64,000 bases of DNA, taken from Serinus canaria. Lineage: Eukaryota; Chordata; Aves; Passeriformes; Fringillidae. Location of the stretch: contig NC_066343.1 in NCBI RefSeq assembly GCF_022539315.1, positions 43,438,433 to 43,502,432 of the forward strand, in the 5' to 3' direction. Each line of letters starts with the position of its first letter. Within the stretch, counting starts at the first letter, position 1. Made by a program: the position numbers and the translations under genes. Shown in pieces: positions 14,631 to 23,536 of the stretch. A model generated the notes under the pieces. It did not search any database. It worked only from the letters and a program-made list of their open reading frames with translations, and was not told where the DNA came from.

Positions 14631-15689
14631 TGGTTTGTATGGCCAGGTTTTGGTAGTAGGGGAGATACACGGGTGGCTTCTGTGAGAAGCCACCAGAAGT
14701 TTCTTCCTCGTTCAGCAGAGCCATTGCCAGACAGCTCAAAGATGGACCCATCATGGGCCAGTTAGAAATGATAGCATCTCTTTGATAACATAATTAAGAA
14801 GGAAAAAGTGATTGCAGATGTTAACTGTGGCCAGAGAAGAGCAGAGAGAGAATATGTGAGAGGAACAACTCTGCAGACACCAAGGTCAGTGCAGAAGGAG
14901 GGACAGGAGGTGCTCCAGCAGGTGCTGGAGCTGAGATTCCCATGCAGCTCATGGTGCAGACCATGCTGAAGCAGCTGCAGCCCAAGAAGGATCACAGGGA
15001 TGCAGAGACCAACCTAAAGCCTGTGGAGGAGACCCACACCTGAGCAGGGCGTGCCTGAGAGGAGGCTGGGACCCCATGGGAGGCCTGTGCTGGAGCAGGC
15101 TCCTGGCAGGGACCTGCAGACCTGGGGAGAGAGGAGCCCACACCAGAGCAGATTTCCTGGGAGGACTTGTGACCCATGGGGGACCCAGGCTGGAGCAGCC
15201 TGTCCTTGAAGGACTGCACCCCGTGGAAGAGTGACCCACGTTGCAGCAGTTTGTGGAGGACTTACCCATGGGATGAACTCACATTGGAGAAGTTCATGGA
15301 GAGCTGTCTCCTGTGGGAGGAACCCCACACTGGAGCAGTGGGAGAAACAGCATGTGATGAACTGACCATAAACCCCATTCCCTGTCTCCACGTGCTGCTG
15401 GGGGGAGGGAGGTAGAGCTGGGAAAGAGGGAGGAATAGGGATAGCTATTTTTAAGGTCTTCTTTTATTTCTCATTATCCTCCTGATTTTGTTAGTAAAAA
15501 AATTTAATTTATATTTCTAATTCAACTTTGTTTCACCCATGGCGGTATTTGATGACTGATCTCTTTCTATACCTACCTGAGCCCACAAACCCTTTGTTGT
15601 ATTTTCTCTCCCTTGTCCAGCTGCGGCAGAGGGGGTGAACAAGAGGCTTTGGTGGATGTCTGGCATCTAGCCAGGATGAATCCACCACA
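14631..15689 (+). mobile_element. Endogenous-retrovirus-type solo LTR, copy 1
   Basis: This 1.06-kb GC-richer element runs from TGGTTTGTATGGCCAGG to CCACCACA, so it has the TG...CA ends of an LTR. It shares its whole length with the copy at 26812-27811. From established knowledge of bird genomes I recognise the pattern (GGCCAGGTTTTGGTAGTAGG start, a GGAGCAG-rich middle, a T-rich segment before a polyadenylation signal, and an end near CATCTAGCCAGG) as an ERV LTR; I cannot name the family. There is no internal retroviral region on either side, so it is a solo LTR. The polyadenylation hexamer present in copy 2 reads AAAAAA here. I see no convincing target-site duplication. It lies antisense to CNTLN, ending 165 bp from a coding exon. 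Open frames inside it, on both strands, are by-products of GC-rich repeats. Confidence 0.75.
14672..14694. repeat. Perfect hairpin in the 5' part of LTR copy 1
   Basis: GGTGGCTTCT and AGAAGCCACC are perfect reverse complements separated by GTG. In copy 2 the same place reads AGTGGCTTCT...AGAAGCTGCC, so pairing is weaker. Structure seen in sequence; function unknown. Confidence 0.8.
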
Positions 15690-15854
15690 GCAGACTCACT
15701 GTCCACAAAATATTCTGAAATATAATGAATCCACCTGCTGAATATCTGGAAACAGGTTTTCACTTCTATATTGACAGTCAAATTAATTAAGAGCAGACAG
15801 AAGTGCTAATATTAAACTCCAAAACTCCACTCACGAGAACAAACCAATATATAC

Positions 15855-16008
15855 CTTTTTATTATATTGCTCATTTTGGACTTCTAAATGAAGGACATTG
15901 CAGGGCTTTTTTTTCTTCTTGTTTACTTCTGGCTGCCGTGGATCAATGTTTTGCACTATCTTCATAATCACTGTTTCCAAGCTTTCAGAAGTTGGTATTT
16001 CAGAGTCA
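15855..16008 (-). CDS. CNTLN: CNTLN coding exon (SDSEIPTSESLETV)
   Basis: This 154-bp exon has acceptor GTGCTGCTTTAG before 16008 and donor GTATAT after 15855. Its first base completes the serine codon left open by the 521-bp exon, giving SESSDSE. It then reads DSEIPTSESLETVIMKIV, a lysine run (VNKKKKKPC), and ends EQYNKK in phase 0. Human centlein continues SESSSDSEAQTSQTLGTII, so the join and first dozen residues match well; the rest is a poorly conserved, charged linker. The exon is wedged between an LTR (14631-15689, ending 165 bp beyond the donor) and a long T/G-rich tract immediately upstream of its acceptor. The longer open frame through that tract (to 16172) is low-complexity and not coding. 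Confidence 0.87.
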
Positions 16009-16015
16009 CTAAAGC

Positions 16016-16145
16016 AGCACATGCAGAAAAACAAAATACAAACAAAACCAAAAAACCAACCAAAGAACCCCAAACAACAACAACAAAAACTAAACAAAAA
16101 ACCAACAAAAAACCCCAAAAAAACCCCTAAAAATACCAAAACCAA
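16016..16145. repeat. A/C-rich low-complexity tract next to a CNTLN acceptor
   Basis: Irregular runs of CAAAA, CCAAA and CAACAA make up the tract. On the gene strand it is T/G-rich and ends about 8 nt before the acceptor at 16008, so it fills the place of a very long pyrimidine-like tract. Spurious frames on both strands cover it. Confidence 0.85.
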
Positions 16146-17529
16146 AATAAAGTTAAACATTAAATGCTCCAAAGTTAATGCATAAGCACATAAAAATATA
16201 CTTTACCAATACAATAATGCAAAAATCTATCTCTGAAAATATTTTATCAAGTCCTACTCTGTCAAATGCAAGCTCACTCTACAATATAGAGGCCTGAGAC
16301 TTCAGCTGCTTCTTAAAAGAAAACTTTTGTGACAATTCACAGAAGTGAAATAAATGAAAAAATACTTGATTGTACTTCTAGAATGTGAATGGCTCATAAA
16401 CTACTAAATTTTTACTTTCCTTCATTTTTCCCATTTTATAATATAATAAGTAAATGCACAATCGGTAATAATATTTTGTTTCAATTGAACTTTATTTATA
16501 GTTCATAAAGTTCGTAGTTCATATAGCTCATAGTTGACTGAGACAAACTCAGAAATAACACTTCAGTGAAAGCTCTATTTAGCACCCCTTTAGAATGCTC
16601 TTAAATTCTGTAAACCTGTTAATCCTTTCACTGAGATTCCTGCTGTGTAGAGAAACTGGACCTGAAACTTTAAATCTTCTTACAATTTTTCCTTAGAATT
16701 ACACTCAATGTGCTCATAATCTCCAGTTTTTCACTTCCTTACCCCACATTATCATTTGCTTTCTTATATTTGAGGAAGCGTACTTTGAAGTCTTGGATAT
16801 ATCCTCTTCTGTAACATCAGGGACTACATATCATCATTTGTGTGAGCGGATTTGTGAAGGAATCTCTAAACAGAAGGCTAGTTTGATTTGTTACTTTTTA
16901 AACCAAAGTATTTAAAAGAGCAGAACTGAGTTCAAATTAAGTTACATCATCATAAAAATCCTTTAGATTTAGAGATGTAGTTTACTCAACCAGAGAAAAG
17001 GCCTCAAACTGATGACAAGACTTAACCCATAAACATGTTTATACTTTTTAAAACCTGTCCTGACACATTGGTATGTCTCACTGATTGATGACAACAAAAT
17101 CAATGCATTGGTGTAAAGGGGCTGCTGTACAGCCACAGAGATATTTCTAACTTCATACACATTTCCCTCACCTGCTTTAAGGAATGTTCTATTTAGAAAA
17201 TGGAAGGCTTGCATTTAAAAAACTCAGAGCCAGCTACTAGTAATAAAGAATGATATTTATTAATAAGCAGAAGAGGAAACTAAATTAAGATACTTCCCTA
17301 AGTTGTTGAAACTTCAACACCTTGAAACTTCAACAATGTTTACTGTTCTACGACAAGAACTCCCTAACCCAACATTTGTACAATTATTAAAAACACTATT
17401 TATGGTTAGCCACAAGTGAAGCTATGTAAATAATTTTCATTTCGAACAAGTGGAATGACAATGTGCTTGCTCAATGTTTTTCTTAAAGAGATCAACATAG
17501 CAAATTAAATACTCACTAATTACAACATG

Positions 17530-17561
17530 CATACATGTTTCCATACGTGCAAACATGTATG
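17530..17561. repeat. Perfect 11-bp inverted repeat, 10-nt loop
   Basis: CATACATGTTT and AAACATGTATG are exact reverse complements around CCATACGTGC. Confidence 0.95.
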
Positions 17562-18647
17562 TTTCTTATTAAAATCAGATCTGCAATATTTTATTATATA
17601 TTAAAAAACCTGAATAATTACATTAATGACAACTGACTGATTACATGGTTCTTAATTTGTTTTCTCCCTCTAGATACTGTGTTCAGGAACCCCCTTTTTT
17701 GCATGGGGAGAAGTAGTAGAAAGGCTTCATAAGCCACTATCGATTTGCTCCATATGACACACAGAGCCAGTATAAAGCCTATGAAGACAATTCTATTTTC
17801 TTTACGCTTTTTCCATGTTTTCTGCATCTTGGATACATACAGGCTTGAGAAATTTCTTTGCTTGTCTTTTAGAACAATGTCCTGAAAGATAAGGTGTGAT
17901 AACCATTTACCTAGTGGCTAACTGCTGCCTCCTCAAGTATATGGGGACATAATAAGGAGAAGAAAAAATTCTCTTTGTTTATATGACATTTGCCAGTAGA
18001 ATTTTCTGAGAGCCTTTTGATTCATGACTGGGATTGTATGTGGTAACCATCACCTTAAAAGATTTTTAACCATCATTCAATTAAAGTTAGTACAATGACT
18101 GCATAAAACATACAGGAAATAATTAGTGTGGATGGTTCTTAATTTAAAGGATGTTAAACAGCTTGTAGACATCTGCTAGCAAGCTGAAATGGGTCATTCA
18201 AAATTTATCTAACTAAATTAAGGGGAAAAAATGTTTCTCCTCCCGGGTCGGCATGTCACAAGATAACTAAACCGACTTACTAGGCTTGCCTGGGAATCCT
18301 TAGCTGTCAGTGGTGAATATGCAAAAGGCCAGCAAATTAAATCAACCTGCCAAACTGTCAATTTCAAGCCTCATGACTGCATGAAAATAGCATCACTGGA
18401 AGAAATCAAGCATTGCCTTCTTTTGGGTTTCCTGGCACCTATTCAAATACTCATGCAGTTGTGGCTAATTTCGCATGCAAATTTCAGTCAATAAGCTCCG
18501 AACAAGACCTCCCAAGATATTTCAAAGGATCTGACAGTATTTTTTTTGAATACCAAATCAACAGTAGTTGAAATTCAATCTCCATTTGCTAGCGCTTTAC
18601 ATATGCACAGTGTCCCCTCTACAGGGCTAAGTTAATGAGAGCTGTAC

Positions 18648-19168
18648 CTGCTTTCACTCATATCCTCCCAGCCGTCCTTACTGAAGTTCTCAAACACATT
18701 ACTCATAACCTTGATGGACTGTTTGAGAAAAGCTCCATGATGTCCCAAAGAGCTCTTTTTCTTGGCTGTTTTTAATTTAACCTTGGTGCCTGTTATCTTG
18801 CAATTACATTGCCCAGAGATTGCCACTGCTTTGGCTTTATCCAGCAAACACTTCTGCTCCTGGACTTGACTCAGCAAATCTTCACTTTCATTTCTCAACC
18901 TGTTAGCTTCTGTCACTTGCCTCTTCAAAGAGGCAGCTTCTTTTTCCTTCTCATCAATCACGAATTGAAGTTCTGCTTTTTCCTTTTTTACCTCACAGAT
19001 CCTCTTAAGTAGTGCTTCCAGCTCTCTTTTTCTTGTGTCTGCATCTTCCTTTTGCAGTTTTAAAGATTCTTTCAAATACACTTTCTCATTCAGTAAGTCT
19101 TTATTTATTTCTTTCTGTTTCTTTAATTCCCCTTCAATAGCTTTGAATCTTCTTCCTAGTTGTTGTAC
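18648..19168 (-). CDS. CNTLN: CNTLN large coding exon (coiled coil plus SIKVMSNVFEN motif)
   Basis: This 521-bp exon has acceptor TTTTTTTAG before 19168 and donor GTACAG after 18648, in at phase 0 and out at phase 2. About residues 1-110 are a continuous coiled coil (VQQLGRRFKAIEGELKKQ at the start, later KRQVTEANRLRNESEDLL). A lysine-rich linker with CNCKITGTKVKLKTAKKK follows, then the highly conserved SIKVMSNVFENFSKDGWED and SES. Human centlein carries the same arrangement: LRRQVAEANALRNENEEL, TKVKFKAAKK and SIKVMSNVFENLSKDGWED. This is the longest coding exon in the window. Reading past the donor gives four more residues and a stop, which is intron. The terminal AG joins T of the next exon to make the serine of SESSDSE. 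Confidence 0.96.
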
Positions 19169-20466
19169 CTAAAAAAAGCAATTTTAGCACTTACAGTTAC
19201 AATATTTCAGCCTGTCTTGAAAAACTCCAAACTATGTTTTCAGATATATTTATTACATGACAATAATATCACATGAAGAGCAAGGACAAAAGCTATCTGT
19301 AGTCCTTAATTTTAAAACAACTTTATGTAGCGCAGATTAAAACATTTTAGCTGCAATAATACAGCTGTTGAACAAAGGGCAGATGGTAAAAGAACTTAAA
19401 ATTCCAAGCGAAATGACACAGAAGTTTAAGTATACCATGCTAATGAATCTTCGTGATGCATCTTGAGCTCATTACTGATTTTGTTATACATACTAATTGA
19501 ATTTTAAAACATTTTCAGAAGGATTACTACTTTGAAATACAGGCAATTTTGCACTAGCTATCTGAAGCAACAAGTTCTTTCAAGTGTGGTAAATACAGAA
19601 ACAAAATATTAATTTGATCTTTCAAAAAGCCCAAAACAAATCTTAGCAAAGATTTCAGAAACTCACCACCTAAAAATGTGGAAGCTAGTATGTGTTTTTT
19701 ATTCAGAGAGAGGAAAAATCTATCATGTTTCAATTAAGAGACTAATTTTCCAAGTTCCTCACATAAATTTTGTGGAAGACACCATTCTACCTATGTTTTG
19801 CTTCTAAAGTCCTTTGAGGTTTATGGATGTTGAAGTCCATTAACAATAAACTGACTCTCTGTGATGTTCTTGAATATCCACGTAAAGGGCAATTTCCAGA
19901 AATAAGGGGTGATTTTAGTTTTAGCATACTAATGTGATTATTTAGTCTATGAGACATCCCCAGAAGCCTGAAAAGGGCATCAGAGCAAGTTTTGTGCCCA
20001 GTAATGAGTTACTCCAATACCTGGAAAAATATTTTTTGATGGTTTTGTACAAGCTCAATCCCCTCTCTTTCACTAAGGAATATGTCAGGGGTTCTAGATT
20101 TCTCTGTACATTGTTAGGAAAGACTGTCTTTCCAGGAGCTATACTAGCGTGTCCATGGCTAACCTGAACTCCCAACCTTGTAAAACACTGGCTGGTTCCC
20201 ACACTTTGTAGCAATACAAAATGTCAAAACTATCTTTGACACTGAAAATATTGAAACCATCTTATTTCTGTAACTTTTACTTTTAGGTTTTTACTACAAC
20301 ATTTTGCCAACACTTATTTTATTTTAAAATTTATGAAATGTACAAAGTGGGTATTACAGATAGGATTCAGATAAATGACAGCTCTTGATGTACAGGGCAA
20401 ATTACGGCAAGAGCTGCTCAAACTTCATAGATATTTGAGAATTGGATATTGAATTCACAAATTCAC

Positions 20467-20490
20467 AAAGTCACTACTGATAGTGACTTT
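20467..20490. repeat. Perfect 10-bp inverted repeat, 4-nt loop
   Basis: AAAGTCACTA and TAGTGACTTT are exact reverse complements around CTGA. Just before it, ATTCACAA is repeated in tandem. Confidence 0.95.
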
Positions 20491-21929
20491 GATAGGAAAT
20501 CTTTAATATGAAGAGACAATATATTATGGCTACATAAAGTTAATGGGTGAAATTAGAAATAAAAGGGTTTTTTTTCAAATGCTTTAGTGAAACAAAGGGT
20601 TATAATTAAATCATAATTTGCACTTTCCACCCCTACAACAATGTGTTAGACCAGTATCTTTCTTCAATCACCTTCCTAAACTGAGATTCTGCTACTGTTT
20701 TCTCATTTCTTTAAAGGAACCTTTTGCACTCAGTAGCACTTAAAGTCATGTATGACAGCTGGATGGAAATAAACAATAAATAGCTTCTACACCTATCCCT
20801 AAGGTACCATCATAACTCTGTATATCCATAGAGATAAAAATTATGTAGTACCTGGCAAACAAAATTATAGTTCTGAAATACAGATGATAAGCAAGCATAA
20901 ACTGTGACATTTCAGATGGTAGCATTCATATTATTTCAATTACTCACTCTACCTTAAGATAAATGAATGTGAGCACTTCCTATTCTGTGTGTTATTATTT
21001 TAACATGATGTTTGTCATTCAGTAATAACGAGATGACAGCCTTCATTGCCTGACCATATGGCAAGTGTTACAAGTATATGCAATCACATAATCTGCTGTA
21101 AATTACCATACTTCCTACAAGTTAATTCACAGATAAAAAATAAATAGACATACCTGAACTGACATTCAAAGTTATAGATTTGTGTTTATTCAATTTAAAC
21201 ATGCTTTTAAAGATTTATAAGTAATTAAACAAATAGTTTTACAAAATGACAAACAAAAGGCATGATACTGTTTGAAGGATGCCTTTTCTTTCCAAGCAAA
21301 CAAAACATATGGTAAAATACAAGTGAGCCCTCTTAAGAGAACACCTGTTAACATACTAAACTACTTGTGTATATTACAAATATCAATACAAATACCAACT
21401 AGTTAAGAACATCCCATCACTGTATGAGGCAAAACCTGTAGAATGTTAAGCAGTAAAGATAAAATACTTATTTTTTGTTAAGCTAGAGAACACTACATGC
21501 ATATAGTACTATCCTGTAAAAAGAGTGATAGACCTACACACGTAGAAAATATTTGCACATGAAACATGTGCTAAAATTTAAATACAACAAACAGTGAATT
21601 CATCATTATTATGCATCAATTCTATTTTGTAGAGGAGCTCTATGGAGATTAACACCTGATATCATCCAAAGTTAAATATTCAGCAAAGGTATTAAGGTTC
21701 ATGAAGTTAAGGGGCAAAATGATACTTACAATTTAGACAATCTGTTAGCTTTTAGCATTACACCCCTAAATGCTCTTTTCATTTTTTCTGACATTACTCA
21801 TGTTTATCTTACATAACATTCACAGCTATTTCCCTAGAATTTATTTCTGAGCAAAATTCCGGAAAGCCACCTTTTTAAATTTTGAAGGACAATGATGGCT
21901 TAAATTCGTGAATACTGACATTTACATAT

Positions 21930-21940
21930 TCATACATACA

Positions 21941-21974
<34 letters not shown>

Positions 21975-21994
21975 CATAAATATATATATATATG
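21930..21994. repeat. CATA tetranucleotide microsatellite grading into TA
   Basis: About ten uninterrupted CATA units, then TATACATAAA and a short TA run. It ends about 50 bp from the CNTLN donor at 22042. Confidence 0.95.
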
Positions 21995-22041
21995 ATTCTT
22001 ATATTAAAATTCAGATCTGTTTGTTGCGGTTGGTATTTTAC

Positions 22042-22133
22042 CTTCTGTAGCATCTCATGTGAAACTCCTCTCATATACTTCTTTGGAGTATTACCCTTGA
22101 CCCCATCATCTTCACTAAGATTATAAAGTGGCT
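22042..22133 (-). CDS. CNTLN: CNTLN coding exon (SEDDGVKGNTPKK)
   Basis: This 92-bp exon has acceptor TTTTCTGATAG before 22133 and donor GTAAAA after 22042. Two bases complete a glutamine codon from the previous exon, and 30 codons follow, starting PLYNLSEDDGVKGNTPKKY and ending HEMLQK. Human centlein has LFRSGEDDEVKRSTPEKNG and then LEQTLQKV at the matching place. The EDD-VK--TP-K pattern and the terminal LQK support the match. The last codon is complete, consistent with the phase-0 start of the next exon with VQQL. The segment is a short acidic/basic linker between coiled coils. An AG two bases further in (exon start 22131) is possible but would break the frame. Confidence 0.87.
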
Positions 22134-23464
22134 CTATCAGAAAATAAATAACACATCTCTATAATATAATAAATAAAATACATTATGACACCTAGTATTT
22201 CACTAAACCATTCCTTAGACATTTTAATGAAATGCATTTTTTACTTCTGTAATTATTTATAATGTGGTCTATTTCTTGACAAGCTTTTTGGTCAGTTTCT
22301 AAAGTGACCTCTCTTCAAAGTGTTCTGTCACATAATTATTAATCTCTGTAGCATCACAGTATGTTTTTTTCAGAGTACAAGCTTTTCAAAGGTACAATAG
22401 ATCTGCAGGTTAAAGACACTGTACTTTCATTCCAATTTTTATTCTTTTACAGACTATTCCCTCTATGCCTTAAAAGCAGAATTCATTGCCGTTTTATCTA
22501 CACAGTCACCATCAGTTTTGTTCTCTAGGTCTTGTCCCCTGCTAGGAGGATCAGAGTGATTGGTGAACAAAGCAAATAGTAACTGAATTAGGATGGATGA
22601 AAAGTTTAAACCCTGGTTTTTGTTACGTTAAAGATCATGTACTTCACTAGATAAATCACACAAATCATTCAACTGAAATACTGTGAAATCATAACAATTA
22701 GAAATTGATACAGCTATTGATACAGCTGTCAGAGACAGCTATACACTTTAGATACTAAAAAATCCCAAGTTAAAAATTAGATTTATTCTTAAAAAAAAGT
22801 TTAGAAGTACCAATACATATGGTCAATGAGAAATCAAGAGCTTAGCATTCACAATTTGCCCACTGCTCATAGAAATGAGCAATTAAACACATCAGAGGGA
22901 TTTAATCTTAGAATAAGAAATATTGCATTACAGAACAAAAAAATCCCAATACTCTAAAAGCACTACAATATTAGTATTTCTTTTTTGGTCCTTCTTTCCC
23001 CCAAATGAACTTAAAGAATTAATCTTAAGGGATAAATATCTGTGCTACATGGTGGAGGTCTGCTTTAGAAGTAACATTTCAAACTACAAGCAGACACTGC
23101 AGGTCACTTAAAAACTTTTGATTTATAAACAAAGCAAGTGTAGAAGAAAACAGTGTTACTCTCTATAGATTCACAATCCTCTTGATATAAACAGTGACTA
23201 ACAAGTTTGTTAGAGTGAATTAGACCTTTCTTTTGTCTTTGGAACATGTCATGGCCAATTAATACTTCTGTATTCATGAAATAAATGGAACACTATTCTA
23301 AAGATAACAAAAGCTGAAAAAGGTAAAACTATGCATCTGGGGAATATGTACCTTTACCTTGATATTAATATGTTAGTTCCCATGTTACTTCAGACTACAG
23401 TCCCCCAGCACAGTGGTACTGCATACATTTAGAGCATTCTTTAAGTAACACACAAAGATAATAC
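22134..23464 (-). other. CNTLN: CNTLN intron, 1.3 kb, no features recognised
   Basis: AT-rich intron. The flanking splice phases join exactly (C plus AG gives CAG), so no exon is expected here. I see no repeat of note. Confidence 0.75.
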
Positions 23465-23536
23465 GAACATGCTTTTCATCTTTTTCTAAATATTCACTCA
23501 TTTGAATGCCTGTTGTAGCTTTTATATCAGCATTTA
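23465..23536 (-). CDS. CNTLN: CNTLN coding exon with tandem acceptors (NADIKATTGIQMSEYLEKDE)
   Basis: This 72-bp exon has donor GTATTA after 23465. Two acceptor AGs stand 10 nt apart: TTTTTCTTTTCAG before 23546 and TGGAGTACAG before 23536. Only the second agrees with the phase of the exon at 27908. There the split codon becomes ATA and the frame continues N-A-D-I-K to K-H-V. The closing C joins AG of the next exon to give glutamine, yielding KHVQPLYNLSEDD. Human centlein reads VHISIDKAAIQELNRCVAE and then REEQLFRSGEDD, a weak but collinear match. Use of the first AG would bring in a TGA after six codons. Confidence is lower because the sequence is divergent and the preferred AG is not the one after the better pyrimidine tract. 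Confidence 0.7.

Larger units (their letters stand above)
12223..15854 (-). other. CNTLN: CNTLN interval with LTR copy 1 and at least one unrecognised exon
   Basis: The exon at 15855 ends in phase 0, but the exon at 12222 needs two codon-completing bases, so at least one exon with length 1 mod 3 should lie between. The matching human stretch is a poorly conserved linker, which would make it hard to see. The interval contains LTR copy 1 (14631-15689). No reading frame here convinced me. Confidence 0.6.
16009..18647 (-). other. CNTLN: CNTLN intron, 2.6 kb, with low-complexity tract and possible conserved non-coding block
   Basis: Next to the exon at 16008 lies a 130-bp A/C-rich tract (16016-16145), which reads as T/G-rich on the gene strand. 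A perfect 11-bp inverted repeat stands at 17530-17561. A higher-complexity block at about 18240-18620, adjacent to the large exon, includes an octamer ATGCAAAT. The remainder is plain AT-rich intron. Confidence 0.7.
19169..22041 (-). other. CNTLN: CNTLN intron, 2.9 kb, with a CATA microsatellite
   Basis: AT-rich intron. It contains the tetranucleotide array at 21930-21994 only about 50 bp from the exon donor at 22042, and a perfect 10-bp stem inverted repeat at 20467-20490. The overlapping frames on both strands near 19942-20214 show no similarity to anything I recognise. Confidence 0.75.

Noticed and set aside
15014..15391. Antisense frames of 106-126 codons shared by both LTRs (also 27110-27555)
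   Set aside because: They lie in the GC-rich unit array on either strand and frame, have proline/serine-rich low-complexity translations, and contain no known domain. Sharing between copies reflects LTR identity, not coding.
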